Shown here piece by piece: positions 45,501-60,500 of a stretch of DNA of 64,000 nt (position 1 is its first letter; every line of letters begins with the position of its first letter). The DNA lies in NCBI GenBank assembly GCA_036785705.1, contig JAWUZG010000136.1, forward strand, positions 62,001 through 126,000, in the 5' to 3' direction. The notes below the pieces were generated by a model that was not told the origin of the DNA, did no database searches, and worked only from the letters and a program-made list of their open reading frames with translations. Position numbers and translations under genes: made by a program. Source of the DNA: Acanthornis magna. Taxonomy: Eukaryota > Chordata > Aves > Passeriformes > Acanthizidae.

Positions 45501-48500
45501 GATCAAGGAAATTTTTGCTTCTGCCTTCGCTTGAGTGTGTGTTTGCCTTGTTACTTCTGCTCTGTGGCTTTGGCAGTCTTGTGTGATTTTTTTTTCCTTT
45601 TTCCATCTAAAAGATCTTGTCTGAAATGTGTGTGTGTCTCCTTTTCATCCGCTGCTGCTTTCCTAGGCGGCACTGAAGCTTCTCCAAGGGACTTTTTAGC
45701 GATGATTTCAAATTTGTCATTTATGCAATGTTGCAGAGGAAGAGGATGCTGAGGAGGTGCCAGAATTTCAGGTGTCTGGGAAAATTGGAGCAAAGAAGCA
45801 GAGGAAATTAGAAGAGAAACAAGCCAGGAAAGCACAGAGAGAGGTGAGTATTTCCTGCCACGTATCGAGCAGAGCCTGAATAGCTCAGCAGAGAACTTGG
45901 GATGAGACAGAAAGTCAAAGGCAGTGTCATCACTAAATGGTTGTTTTATTTTAAAAATTTATTTTTAAATAATTTATTTTAAATTCAGCTTTTGCTGGCC
46001 CAAGAGGGCTGTGGAAAACAATGCCTCATTTTCTTTCCATTCAGTCTGGTGGGGAGGAGAGGAGTTAAACTCTTGAATGCTCTTTATTGGATGTTTCCAC
46101 TGCCTTCCAGCTTAATGTCAGCACTGTCTCCCCTTGAAAATACACTCCAACCCACGTGGTGTTGTTGCAGACTCTCTGTTGTTCTGTATGAACATTTTTA
46201 AAGCTTGTGAAATCCCAGGTTGGGAATTCTAGTGTCACCTGAGGTTTAAATCCAGTGTAGTAGATGGAGCAGTTGGTAATAAACTAAATTATTGGTTATA
46301 TATAAACTTCGATTCCAAACCTTTTCTCACTCACTCGATGCTTTCATCATTTTGCTGTTACTTTCCGTACACATTGTATTTAATTCTCCTTTTTATTTTC
46401 CTGTGGAAAGTCTGAGCAAAGTTGAATGAAGTTGGATAAGCATCAGTTGGTGGAAGGAGGAATCTTTTGTTTCATTTTAAAGCACACAGATTTTTATTTT
46501 GCCATGTAGACAGATACATTCCTTGGATGGGGCTTTTCCTCTGAAACATTCCAAACCAAATCCTCCACTGCAATATTTTCTCCTTGTCCTCTTAATATAT
46601 TTTCAAATTTAAATATCCCGAAGAGCCTGAGAAAAGAACCTTTAAAAATACGCTAAACACCCTTTTTATTCTCCCCTCATTTTACAACAGTCTTATTTGC
46701 TTAAAAAGAAAAACAAAATTATTTCAAGAGACCATCGCAGCTTTTTCTGTAAGAGAATTTGCTCAGGTTAGTGACAGAGATTACATTATCAGAGTTCACA
46801 TTCCAATTCCTTTTTTTCCCCTCCTTAGGGTCCATTCAAACTAAACTTCAGGTGAGGAGAAATGGAATGCCATGACCCAACATGGCTTAATATCACTGTT
46901 GCAATAAGCTCATGAGCACATTCAAAACTTAAACTGTCACTGAGATACAGATAAGACAAATGAGGAGGGTAATTTCTAAATTTACCACAACGTTGAATGT
47001 GCTGAAGGGGAGGGGAAGTGAAATGAGAATGGCTTTTTATTATTTTTCTTTTTGATGTTTCTTTCTGAACAGGCATCTAAAAGGTGCTAAGAAACCCCCT
47101 CGTGGTACCACAATAGGAAATTTTAAAAATGTATCTTAAAAAAAGAGTAAGGCTTGGCTTCATCATGTTTATTTTAGGCTGAAGAAGCAGAGAGAGAAGA
47201 ACGGAGAAAGCTCGAGTCAAAAAGAGAGGAGGAAAGGCGGAAAGAAGAGGAGAGAATTCGTCTGGAGGAAGAACGACAGGTGGGAATAATTGTATTTATG
47301 TGTGGAAATACTGAACCAGGCTTGACTTTGGGATTGCTTCTGGGGAAATTCTGTGCCCAGGGTCCACAGGGTCTGTCCTGCTCCAGCCACATCCAGGATT
47401 TGCACCTCAGGACTCTGACCAAAGTCAAAGACTTTAGACACTCTGAGTGTCTCCAAAGGGTGGAGATCTCCAAAGCTGCCCTGTTCCCTTTGAGCTGCCA
47501 GCTGTAAGCAGCAGGGCAGAAAGTGAAAGGCAGCAGCAACTGATTTTGCAAGGGTTGTGTGAAATGGCATGATTTTATTCTAATTACCTGGATTTGCATG
47601 TGCTTCCCAATTAAAGATTCCTAAGCTATGCATATGAAGGTGTGAGTGAGCAGGAGTGACCCAGAAAAACAGGTACTGCTCCATGGAAATGCTTTTTATT
47701 GAATATTTTCATGAGTGAGGGAGCAAAACTGAGTTCAGAGCTGCTCTTCTGCCACGGTCCTGGGGTGAAAAATTGCAGCCCCCAACTCTCACCGTAAAAT
47801 TTTTCAGTTTTTTTTTAAATTTGTGTCTCTGCTTTGTTGGAAGCAGATTTATTTCAATTTGCAATGTGTGGTGGCTTTGCTTCTGGAGGCAAAGGACAGA
47901 GGTGTTCTGGGGTGAAAAATTGCAGCCCCCAACTCTCACTGTAAAATTTTTTTGGGATTTCTTGGAAATTTGTGTCTCTGCTTTGTAGGAAGCAGATTTA
48001 TTTTAATTTGTTCCAAGTGCAGGTTGTGTAAGTGTGGAGTGTGTTGCTGATAATATTTTAAGAAGGAAAAGACAATTTTTCCTTTCCTCTGTTGAGGGCA
48101 TGAAGGCAGAATGAAGCAATTTTTAAAAAATAATCCACACATTACATGTGAAGATTGAATCTGTGCGATCTTTATGTGAATGTCCAATAATCTCTGGGGT
48201 TATCCCCTCAAATCCTTTCTCTTCTGAACTCTCATTTCCTTTTCATCAGTAGAAGTCTTGAATTTCAGAAATTGAAGTGAAGGGGGAGAATGTCAGTACC
48301 ACATCATCAGGATGTGTAGAACAGTCTGAGACTTTGTAAAGCAGCTTGAACAAATTTCCAGAGCACCAATAATCCCACAGCTTCCCTTCCAAGAGAGATG
48401 TACAGACTTATTTTTGAAATATTTTCCTGAAGTTCTGAGAATTTCACGTTGTTGAAACCCTGAATAATGAGTTGAAATGACTCCATTGCTTTGGGGGAAT

Positions 48501-51500
48501 TAGGACACACTGGATGGACATCAAGTGACACTGGAACTTCCAGTTCCTTGCAGAGTGGCAGCCAGAGATCTCTTCACACAGAAACATTTATTTACCTTTT
48601 TAGAAGCTTTGTTCGTGTTCAGTTGAGGGCTGTGTAATTTATTTTTGGTTGAATGAGGAAACTCCTGTTTGTTTCTGTTTTAATTTGCAATGTTCCTGGT
48701 AAAGACTGCACTACAGCACTTCTATTTCACAGGCTCAGTGAAAAAGGAGAAGACAAACTGAGGCTCTGGTTTTATTTATTTATTTATTTGTTCATTCATT
48801 TATAGATTTTGTGCACAACAAATTCACAGAGTGGATTTAGAACTTGGAAAATTGCTCAAATGCCTCAATCCTTGATGTTCACTTTAGCCAGTGCCTTCCA
48901 TGGCTACTTAAATTCTGGAATTTTAAGCTATTTTGGTTTGGTTTAATTGTTTGTTTTCCCCAGTATTTACCAGGACAGCAAGCCCATCCACCAAGCTACA
49001 TCAGGAACATTATTCTGCCTCTCAGAGGAAAGTGCCTTCAACACTTTAATTTTTTGCTTGTGTCTAAGTTGATAATCCAATAACTGCTGAACATTTTGAG
49101 TGTGGCTCAAAGAAAACTTGTGTGACGATATTTAATATCCATGCTCAGGTGTTTTCTAGTAATTTTAAATCTGTCTTCGTGGAGTCTTTAACAGGAAACA
49201 GAACCATTGTCCATGTTTAGGTTCCAGTAAATTCAGCAGCAGCATGGGGAGTGTGATAACAGCAAACCCTCAGAGACTGAGTGCTGACAGAGGGATGGGA
49301 AGGGAAACAAATGGAGTGAATATTTGATTTGATTCCTGTGCCTGTAAGCAGAGCCCATCCTGAGGCTCAAACATCTTATCTTTCCCATCCTGTTCCACAC
49401 TGATGGTGTGATGGAAAAGGCACAGCCTCGGTGAGCAAGGAAAGGATCATGGGAGTTATGGAATACGTAGGATAAAATGTCATTTCTTTTGCTCTAGGGA
49501 AGGAATTCTTCATTGCCACAGGTGATGTCACCTTGTGGACTGCACATACCATTCCCCCATCTAAGTTAGGAGGTGGAAAGGCAGAATTCTGCAAGGTAGC
49601 TCAAGTAGTGATGGATAGTCAGGAGATAAAAACCAGGGGGGAGCTGCTTGGTTGGCTTTTTTAGAGGCATTTTGGTTACTGACACTGCTGAAGTTTATAT
49701 AATACCACAAGGCACAAAAAATTCAGAGTTTATCACTGAAGTTTCTCTGAGAAATGTTACAGTTGTCAGATACCTCATTTCCCCCTTGCTTTTGCAGTAC
49801 TTCAGAGTCTTTCTGCAGCTACAATGACAGTGGCAAGTTCCCAGACAAGCACAGCCAGCTTTGGTTGCTAAATTCCACTCAAACCTTTTTTTTTCAGTCT
49901 CTCTCCCAAGAAGTGCTACTAAAATTGTGCTGACAGGTGGGAACTCTACCTTCAGGGAGTTATGGGGGCTAAAATCTTGCTTAGTCTTGAGAAAAATACC
50001 TTCTGCTTCTATTTCAATACATTTGTGTGCGCTTACAAATAAAATGTGGTTGCCCCTTGTCTTGAGTGTTGCAAACCAGATCATATATTTTTAAATTCAA
50101 GTTTCCTTTCCAGTGTTCTGCTGACCTGATTGGCTGCAGGCCTGAGGAAGCTCCTTTATAATTGGCATTTGCTTCAGCTCTGCTTTGCCCTGGGGATTTC
50201 CCTTTCACTCTTGGAGTTTTTTGGTGGTGAGCTGGTTTACCAACTGACACCTTATCAATGAGAGTGAACTTCCTCTGATGTTGCAAAACAGAGCCTTCAG
50301 ACAAAACCTTGCAGATTTGCTCACATAAAAGCTCTTTTTCCTTTGCCCTGTGCACAGAGATTTTGGTCAATTTGCATTTAAGGGCCTAAATAAAAATGGT
50401 CTGGGTCTCCAGAGCTCTAGGAATGGAAGGTCAGCCATGATCACAAGGATCCCCTTGGAGGTTTGACCGTAAAGTTTTGACTATTTGATCATGTAAGAAG
50501 AGGCACCAAATTTTAGTTGTTTTATTATGTGAACGTCAAGATTTGTGTGTTTCTCAGCAGAGCTCTTCATTATCTGTTTGGCATTTATATCCATTTTTCT
50601 TACATAAACAATGAATTTCGGGAGGCTGATGGAGAACCACTCCATCATTTCAGTTTAAGCATCAGTTTTCGAGTGTGTGTACTTCCCTCAAAATTAATTT
50701 CTCCTCAGGGAGTACAAGTTGAAAAGCTTGCAAAAAACCTCATTCTGCTCTGATTTTGAGAGGATAAGGACACTTATTCTGTCTAAGCAGGGAGGGGGGC
50801 AGGAATTCCACAGATCCATCTGCTCTGTGCCAGATTATTCACTGCCAAGTTCCTTTTGGCTTCCTGCACGAGGAGAGTTTCTTTGGTCCCTGAGCCTCAG
50901 AGCTTTGGGATTAGGATCCAGGATGCTTTTCCTCATCCTACAAGTTAGGGAAACAGCCACAAACAAAGGAATAAGAGGGAGTGTCCAATGTTGCTCACTA
51001 GCAGGGAGATTTTTTCCACCCAAGCAGCATCCCAGAATTCCTGAGCAATCCGTGATCCCAAAAATCAGGGTGTGCCTCCAGCTGTAAACCTAAGAGAGTT
51101 TTTGGGTTTCACGTGGTAAAAGGTTGGGCTCTTGTGTGGTTGGCACAAGGAATGTGTTTGGAAATAATCCCTGGGATTAAGGTGAGAGGCAAATGGAGGG
51201 TGATGATCCAAAAGGAATTTCCCAGCAAATCCAGGTCCTTGGGGGACAGGTGGGACTGGGTGAGAAAAAGAACAGGAGGAAAGGTTTGAGTGACTGATTT
51301 ATTTATTTGTTCAATAAAAATGTGGTCAAAGTGGGATTGTTTATTCTTCACATGCAGTGGAATAAACTAATCAAAAAGAAATCTTTACACTGTCCAAGCC
51401 CCCAGTTTGGGTAACATTTAGATGGGTGAGGAGAGAGGCAAACCTGCGTCAAAAAAACCAAGAAATAAAAGCAGGCAGCTGGAGATGAGCATCTGCAGTT

Positions 51501-54500
51501 ACCAAATTTCCATCTGCTGGGATTTCCCCAGCGCCCCACCCATGGCTGGGGGGGTGGCCCAGCCTCTCTGAGCTCGGTGCCAGCTCAGGAGGAACCTGAG
51601 CCAGAGATTTTAGGGTTTGAAATGTGTGTTTGAGCCCAGTGCCCTCTGTGTGACAAAGGCTCAGCCTGGGCTCAGCTTTGGGAGTGTTTCCCTGAGTGTT
51701 TCCATGCTTGGGTTATTTGTGTGGACACCCCAGGTTTTGTGAGAATGCTGAGTTTCACCCTGCAGCTCCCCTGAGCATCAGGGAGAAGAGGGTTAGAGAG
51801 ATGGGAGAAGAAAAAAACTGGGAATAAATAAATATTCCCAAGCTTCCTGACCGTGCCAGGGTTCCCCTGCTCAGCCTCCACCTTGCTTCTCCCCAGGAAT
51901 TTGTGCAAAGTCATCTCTCCTCGTGCTCTGAACCGAGCTACACTTTGGCTAAATCCTTCTTTTTCTACAGATTGAATCATAGGTGAATTTAGGTTGTAAA
52001 GCATGTGAGGCTCTGCATGAATTTTTAATTATTAGATGAAAAAGCATCTGGAAGTACTTAATGTTACGGAGGAAGCTCCAACCACCAGGAAGCTTTGAGA
52101 GCTGACACACTTTAGCTGCTAAAGCAGTGGCTCAGACCACCTGGAAATGCTCTGCTGATCAAAATTTAGCATCTGGAAAACAAATTCCTGCTGGCAAAAG
52201 AGGGCCTGGTAGCTGAGGGCTTTGCCCATCTCACAGCAGAGCTGCTCTTCTGTGTGTGCTGGGGATGGAAGTGCTCACAGGAACCTGCTGGGATGCTTCC
52301 AAAAAAATGGAAGGTGCTGTTTTTCAGGTAGGGGAGGACCACAGGAAAGGGATTTGGTCATTTGTTAAAGCTTCCAGAAGCAGGAAAATGTATTTTAGTT
52401 ATTGTTGCTCTCAGTTACAAATGGGACATTGCCTTCTGATCTTTTTTTTTTTTTTTTTTGCAGAACCATTTAGAAATTATTTACCAAAGCAATTTTGAGG
52501 CTTTGTGATTATTTTTTTTTCCTCGTTTCGAATCCTGCTGAATTACAACCTCTCTAACAGACCAGGGGAAGAGCATTATTCTTGTCTTTCCAGGATCAAG
52601 ATTAAATTTAATGCACTTACAAGAAAAGAACAATTGCTGTTGCTTCCCAATGAAATATGGTTATGTTGTTCTTGGCATCTGAAGTGCATAGAAGGAAAAA
52701 AAATCTGCTGTTGGATTAATTGTTGTGGTGATGAATGGCCCAAAAATGATCTTGTTTTGTCTCAAGAACTTCCTCAGATCTGTAGATTTTTCATGAGATA
52801 GCAGCTCAAAGAATGGATTTGGCTTTGCAGATGCAGTAAGATCCTCTCAGTCCTGTTTTTCTCATTCTTGGATGTTGGCAGGATTCTTTCTCCTGACTTT
52901 CTGGGAATTTCATGAAATAAAACTGGGACTAAATATTCTTTCTCATAGTTTTTTTTTACCAAAGGGCAACTCTCCCATCCCCATCTCTGCTGGTTTTGGC
53001 TTTTTGTGGCATCTTTTTTAATATTCTATTTTTCTGTATCCTGAATGACCCGTTCCAGTCTCTCCCTGTTTTAATGGAACAAATATTTACATTCCAGCTA
53101 TTTGAGGAAGCAATTACCATATTAATGTCAAAGGTGTAGCGTGGCAAGCATTTAGAAATCAATATCATTGTTCTTTAAAAGATCAGTTCCTCTGCTTATG
53201 GTGAAGGAATGCCCCGGGATTGGCACTGAGATTTGAAGAACTCTGTTTGTTTTTATCAGCCTCTGGAATGTGATAGAGCCAGAAGTCAGTCCTTTTGGGA
53301 TCTCTTTGTACAGGTGCTGCACAAACATAAATTTCTCTGTGGAAGAAACTGTGCTGCAAGGAAACATTTTTGTTCTGTGTGAGCCATGGAATCTTTTAGA
53401 TTGGAAAAAGCCTCTGAGATCATCAAATCCATCCTTCAAAGTTAGCTGTGAGAAGGGTTTTGGAGAAGAGCAAAACAAATTTTAAATGAAAATAATGTAA
53501 AGTTGCAAATTTATGAGTTCCTAATAAAAACCTGTTCTTATTTGAAACATTTTTTAAGTAATTTGTCACATTCCCAAACCTTTAATCACCATTTTGCTAT
53601 GTGAAGGTGTGAATTCTACAAAGCCATGCATCACCACATCACTGATGTTGGGCTTGGAGTTTTCTGGGTCAGCTTTATTGTGGGCTTTAATACTTATTTT
53701 GGGGTAGGCGATGACGTTTTTTAATTGCAGATAACAGCAGGCCCTGAAGCTTTTGGTTAACAATCAACATGTAAAAAACCCTTTTATTAATACAATCATG
53801 CCTTTCTCCTGTGCCTAAAATACTTTATACAGTCCTTTGCATTCTGTGTAGGCACAGTTTGCTGGAAGAAAGCTTCCATAAAAAAGAGATTTTTCTTGAA
53901 AACTTGATTTTCCTTGAAACTTTCACAGGTTGGCTTTTTCTCTCCAGTGTAACTCCACTGTTCCTTGTGAGCACTCCCAACGTTCTGCAGTGGCAGAGCA
54001 GAACTAGGGCCAATTACCAAAAATGTGGTGCAGGGAGGGGCAGGGACTTCCTGCCAGAAGAACCAGCTTCATGCAAATGAAGCAGGCAGGTTGCTATTTA
54101 AGAGTGCTTTTCTGCCCTCTGTCACATCTGGGAAGAGCCAGCCTCGGTGTGAGATGCTCACTGCCTTGTGAAACTGCTCGTGCCAGCAAGGGACAGCTTG
54201 GAGTAATTTTTAAAATGTTTTATGTGCTGGCTGCAGATAAAGAAGGTCCTGCTTCACTTAAAACCTGTTTTGGGAAAGAGCAAACTGACCTCTTGTCATC
54301 CTCTCTGTCCAGGAAGAGGAAAAAAGGAAGGCAAAGGAAGAAGAGGAGAAGAGGGAGTATGAAGAGTACCTGAAGCTGAAGGAGAGTTTTGTAGTTGAAG
54401 AGGAGGGGGTTGAAGAATCAATGACAGAGGAACAGGTACGTGAGGAGGGTTCTGCAGTTCCCCTGCTCTTGGTTAGGCTTGCTGCATTCTGGCTCGTGTA

Positions 54501-57500
54501 AAATGAACTTAAAAATGGGAGTCAGCCAAAGGTTTTTGCTTGTGGAGGCTCAGTTGTGTCTGTGGCACAGGTTAACCTGGAGTATTTCCTGGGGAATGCT
54601 GCAGTTCCTCATACCACACTCCTACGGGTTATTTTGGAGTTCTGAGGGAAATGTCTCTTGCTGGAAATGAGTTCTGTCCTCCCTGTGTCTAAGAACTGAA
54701 ATAAAACTCATTCTGGAATTCGGATAATCTCCCACTGTCAGCAGCTCTGCCTTACCCACAGAGACTGAGCCAGTAAAGCTGAATTTGGAGTTTAAAAGTG
54801 CCCACAGACCTCGGGGACAATTGCTTGGGTTTGGTTTTATTTTCTACACCAAGAGAGCTGCTGTGAAATGAAATTTAAAACCAAGCTCTTGTCTCAAAAG
54901 GCTTCTGATAAGGGAATTCTCAGGACAAACCCACACTGCTGCTCCCGTGGCTGCCTGCAGAGCTGCTGGGGGTGGTGGTTGAAATGTGATACTCGATCTA
55001 ATATCACAGCAAACCTGAAAAAGTTTTGCTGTTGTGGGAGGCAGAGCTCTTGTTTTGTCTGCTAAAAACCTGTTAGACACAATTTATTTGCTGTCACATC
55101 CTGGAATTGCTCTTGGCTTGTAGCTGCCAATTTGAGCTGCCCAGTGCATTTCTTGGGAAAGATTTATTTCAGGGCCGTGTGTGCATTTGCTCCTCTGCTG
55201 AAGAGACTCTGGGGAATTAAATGGATTTGCTTTAGTGTGACTGAGAGTGGCTTTGAGCTGAGCAGATTGTGCCTAATGTCAAGCAGCATTGACTCATTAC
55301 AAGTTCTCACTGTGGAACCCTTCCCATCACGAAAAATTCCTCCATCACACCAGAATTAACACCAAGAGAAGTTGTATCTGGTGATGGGGAATTCCCTAAG
55401 ATGCAGTGAGCAGCAAAATGCACACTTTCATTGACAGTTCCTTCAAAAATCTGTACCTATCCTGTTAGGAGATGAGATTATCCCTAAATATTAACGTGTT
55501 CCACTTTAAAGCTGGAATGTGTTGATTGTCCATGTTCTTCCATCTGCCTGTCAAGGAAAAATTAATCTTTCTGTCTGTCAGAACAGAAGAGGGTGTTCCT
55601 CACCTAAAAGAGCTTGGCAGGCAGGAGATGATGCCTGGATCTCAACCTGAGATAACTTTGGTAGGGGTGGAGAGTTAGAACTTGAATTGCAGGCGATTTA
55701 GAAGTCAGGTTCAGAAATAATAACAGGTCCAGAGTTACTGGGAGACAGCAGAAATGAGAGAGAAATGAGCAGCCAGCCTGGCCTCGTGGTGGCTGAAGTG
55801 AAGCATTTCAGTATCCTGTTCAAAAAGCTGACTCTACCTTGTGGTGTTGGGGCTGCTGTGCCAAAATTGGGCTGAAAATCAAGCTCCAGAGGTCATCAGT
55901 TAATTAAGGCTGATTGATTGCAGGGCTGCAGAGTCACCTGAGCTCCTCTTCACTCCGATGCACGTGGTTTGCGTTACCTGTGGAGTGGAGCTGCTCAGTT
56001 AATGCTCTGGTTCAGGTGCAGGGCTTCGAAATGCTTGAGTCTCCACGGCTGTTGTGCAGCTGTGCTGCTCTTGGCCATCTGCAGAATTCTGTACTGGGCC
56101 CCTCTGGTGTTACCTCTGCACCAAATGTCCTTGGGGGGTGACTGAACGATGCCCAAACTCACCCAGATGTGGTTATTTTGGGGTGTATATGATGGGAAGA
56201 ATGAAAAAAAATATTATATCCTTTATGGTACCAAAACCACATTCTGTCTCAGAAAATACCTGTCAGAAATCCTTCATTAACGCTAAATCTAGATTATTTT
56301 TCTTCCCACTTCAATATCTCGGTGTGTGTAGTTAAAACTTAGGAATTATGCAATCTAAATTCTTTTATAATATCTGTACTCGGCAAGTTTTTGATGCATT
56401 TAATGCTCATGAATTTAAAATAACAATTGTTTTCCTTGCTGTGTCCAGTCTCGCAGCTTCCTTACGGAATTCCTGGAGTACGTTAAGGTAAGGTTCCATT
56501 GGTTTTTCTCCTTAAATGGTGTAAAATAAAATACTTTTTGTCAAAGAGGGACATCTTTACTTCCTCTTTCATTTACTTAAATATTCAACAAGTAACAAAA
56601 GTGGTACCTTCAATAAGTGTTATTTACTGAACCAGCACGAGCACATCCATTGTTAAAATAGTTTAATTCCAGTTGGGTCTTGGCTTTTGGGGCAGGATGT
56701 GGCTCTTACCCTGTTTTTATAAAGATCTTTTATAAAGATCACCCTCAGAGTTTATGGACAGCAGTATTTGCTGGAGATTGGGATTTGGGACATTCGGGTT
56801 TTTATATTTGTGAACATCAGCCACTGATTTAAGAACAATCTCTCCATGTGAGCTCGGCAGGAGGGAGAGCTGCTGTACCAGGAGGGTGTTTTTGGGCCTC
56901 CAGCACTGGCATTGGAAAGCCCAATCCCAATTTTTCTTGTGATTCCTTCCATTTTTTCTATCCCTGCAGTTTGCAATGTTGTCTCAATGTTCGGCAGAGC
57001 TATTTAGGAAGAAGCTCACCTGTTTCAAACAGGGTGTGTTAGTCTCCCTTTCATCCCATTGTGTGCTTGGGGATTTCAAACCTGGGGTGTGTTCGTGAGG
57101 ATTTGTGCTTTTGATCTGTGAGGACAAATGCTCTCCCCTATTGCTATATCAAAGGTCAGATGCCTTTTTCTCCTCTCACTTTAACAGTGCCATGCAAATC
57201 TTTTTTTCCTAATGAATCCCTTTCTTCCTTTACTGGAAACTGAACTCTCAGGATGTGTGACATGTGTTAAAGGCTTCTCTAGTAAGCAAATCATTTGGAT
57301 ACTTAGTGAGCTCCTAATCATTTTGTATTCCAAAATCTCCCACTTGGGGTTGGTTTTGCATGTCCATTATCCCAGCAAAACCCTGAACTTACAGCAGATT
57401 TATCTCCTGGACTTAGAAACAGATCTGCCTCATGGATAACTCTCTCTAGGGAGTCCTTTGGAGTGATTGTCACGAAGTTCTGGATGAGAGCTCAGTGCAG

Positions 57501-60500
57501 AGCCCCTCTTTGCCTCTCTGTAGGTAAAACAGGAGATTCCAGTATCCCTTGGGATCTTCCACAAACCCTGGGAAGTTTCCAAGGGATGACACAGCCAGGC
57601 CAGGCTCTGCCCATTGCCCTGGGGGTTTTGGTGGATGGACCAGATTAGTCACAAACTCAGCGTTTGAGCACTGAGTTTTATATCAGTCACTTCATCTTGA
57701 CGTCAGAGAAATTAAACTTGGGCTGAAACCCCAAGTCTGAATATTCCACACCTGATTTCCTCTGCAGAGCTGAGCTGCAGAACTGGGGCATCGCTTTCTT
57801 TCACAAGTTTTAAGTGTTCTTCTTTAATCTTGAAAGTGTGCTTAATGTATAGATTATGTATTGCCCTCATCTTCTGTTGTGTTCACAGAAACCATTGACA
57901 GGAAGCAGTGCTGAGCTGCTCGTAGCTGTCTGCAAAATGTATAAATTAAGAGTAATTGGCATTTTTTTAAAAATAAAATTGAATTTAGCTCTTCTGTTGA
58001 ATAATTTCCTATACTGGAGATAGCTCACCCCATGCTTCATTCTTAAGGGTGTTGGGAGTAAAATGCAGCCTCTTGCTCTGTTTCATCCCTTACATCATCA
58101 CACCTAAAATGAAATTAATTCAGGAAAACGTGGATGTGTTTATGTGCTGAAGGGAAGTTAAGCCTGTCTCTAGAACATGATGCATGTGGAGAAGTGTTTT
58201 ATTCCCTTAGGACCTCACATTGCCATTGTATTTCAGAGTGGGTGGGGGGTACATCCTAATCCCACCCACCCCCTCAGGATCTTACTCACAGCAGGATCTG
58301 TCTTGGAAAGCTTCCACTAAACTTGGTCATTGAGGGTGAATATCTTTGAGTGAAGGTTTAAGTCCTGTTTTTCTTGTTCATGTGGCTTTGCACCAACACC
58401 CCCCCAGTCCCTTTAAAAGAAGATGTGACGAATGTTGGCAGTTCCCAGCTCTGAGAACTGAATTCCATGGACTGGTTCCAGTTCCATGTGTTCAGTCCAT
58501 GGTATTCAGTTCTCTAGCTTGGCTGCATCGAACTTCACAACTGCTAAATCTGTGTGTGGCTTTCTTTTTTTTTTTTTTGTCTGATTTTGTTAATGAAAGA
58601 GATTAACCTATTTCAGCCTCTCTTTATTTCTTCAGTGTCCTTCCAGGTTACTCTCAAGAGCAGAAACAAAGGACTTTGTTGTCTAACGTATTTAATTTGT
58701 TCATGGAGATGCAGCTCGTGGCTGTACATACATGGATTTTAGGAATGTAGTCCTGAATATTAACTGAGCTTTCCAACAGTTTTGTCTTTTCCAAGCTCCT
58801 TACAAACGCTGCATCCTTTTGCAACTAAACAGATGAGTTCCTAAAACTTTGGCAGAGAAGAAAACAGGATCCAAGTAGCTCCAGACAAGCACCCCAGGTG
58901 TTTTCTCTGGAGCTACAGAGAAGCACAAAACCAGATGTGAGCAGTGATGGCTGTGCCCTGACTGAGAAGAGCTGCAGGAAGAATCTGTCAAAAGCAAAAT
59001 GACGATTTGCAGTTCCTACACTGACAATTTTAATAAGGTGTTGGCTTGCTTAGGAAGATTATTATGGCATTAATACACATGACATCAGTAAAACAGACTA
59101 AAGCACTTAATGCTGCCAGTCTTGCCTGGGTTTTATATAAGTGCTGATACACACCGGTGATGATTTTAAAAAGTGCTTTGAAACATCCCTCAAAGAAAAA
59201 AGGGATCTTGATAAAACACCCTGGGAATTAAAGGCAGCAGCTGAGAAACCCAGGTGGCAGGAGAACAGAGCCGTGGCTGCTCCTTGTGCTCATCCTGTTG
59301 TAAGGAAAAGTCCAGGATAAATGCTGGCAAATGTGTCTGAGCCTTGCCCTAAGTGGGTCAGAGCTCTCAGTCTTTCCACAGAGCTCACTGCTTTAGGTAA
59401 CTTGAGAGTTTTTCGTCAGGGGAAAGTGCTTACTAGGAAAAGTTAGTTACAGGGACAGGTTCTGCTTTGTCTGGTAAACGCTTTTTTTATTTGAATGGAA
59501 AAAGAATCCCAACCTTGTCATTCATCAGCTGTGTTTAACTCTTGTTTGTTTCCATAGAAAACAAAGGTCATCCAGCTGGAGGACTTGGCTTCACATTTGG
59601 GTTTAAGGACACAGGTAAGCACTGACTTTTGGGGTGGAAATACTAATTTTTGCTGGGCCCCTGCCTTCTTCTTAAACCAGAACTCCATTTAAATGTGCAA
59701 TGGGTTATTTAAAGGGATTTATCTGGTCAAATGAAAATTATAATTTCCTTCTGCAATCATATAACGACAAGAAAAAGAGAGAGGTAGAACTGTAGAAACC
59801 AATACTTAAGGTGCAGTAGAACTGCATGCTTGGAGTAAGCGTAGAGTAAACCCAGCCATAAATTCAACAAGTTATTGCTTAGTTTGGGTAGGAGAGGTTT
59901 GCTCCTAAGAGGAGCAGGAAAAGATATAAAAAACTGTGGAATGTATTGAGCAAGGACCTTGGAGACCTTGGACCTCTGTGTGCTTCATGGAGCTTCATGG
60001 CACTGCGCAGCCTTTCCATGGGAAGATTCCTATAACCCCCTGCCCCTTCAAACAGCCATGTAATGGCCATAAAAGTCTATTTTAAGGGATAGGGAATGGA
60101 ATTTGAACACCCCAAAATGCAAAAAAATTCATCCCTCTAAGACCAAAGGGCTTACTGCATCTCTCTATGTGGGAGTACTGATTTCCTTAACCCTGAGGGA
60201 TTTAAATGTAAACCTCTGTAGTTTATGTGAACATGTGAAATGTTTTTTGCTTGCCTTTTGATCACTCTGTTATTCCTTTTTCTCGTCTGCACAGGATGCA
60301 ATTAACAGAATCCAGGACCTGATGGCAGATGGCACCCTGACAGGTGACAGCCAAAGCACAAAGGGGATCTTGCTGTAGCTGGTGAAGAGGTGGTGGTGCA
60401 GAAAATGCCTTCCCTGTGGCAGAGAGAGACTTGCAGTGTCATTCCTGTTTGAAGGATCTCGTAGGACTTGATAGCTAGATATTTATATTTTATTGATGTA

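Larger units (their letters stand above)
37702..45736 (+). other. DDRGK1: DDRGK1 intron 2
   Basis: An 8.0-kb intron, the longest of the gene. Two CR1 3' ends lie close together in opposite orientation (42770-42893 plus, 43248-43465 minus). The rest is moderately A/T-rich unique sequence. Short open frames in it lack conserved features or paired splice sites in a sensible frame. Confidence 0.85.
47280..54312 (+). other. DDRGK1: DDRGK1 intron 4
   Basis: A 7.0-kb intron, mostly A/T-rich unique sequence. It carries a 148-bp direct duplication (47758-48012), a TTTA microsatellite (48771-48803), a poly(T) run at 52442-52459 and a short minus-strand CR1 remnant (53385-53445). Confidence 0.85.

Noticed and set aside
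47174..47599. Ser-rich minus-strand frame
   Set aside because: It is the antisense shadow of DDRGK1 exon 4.
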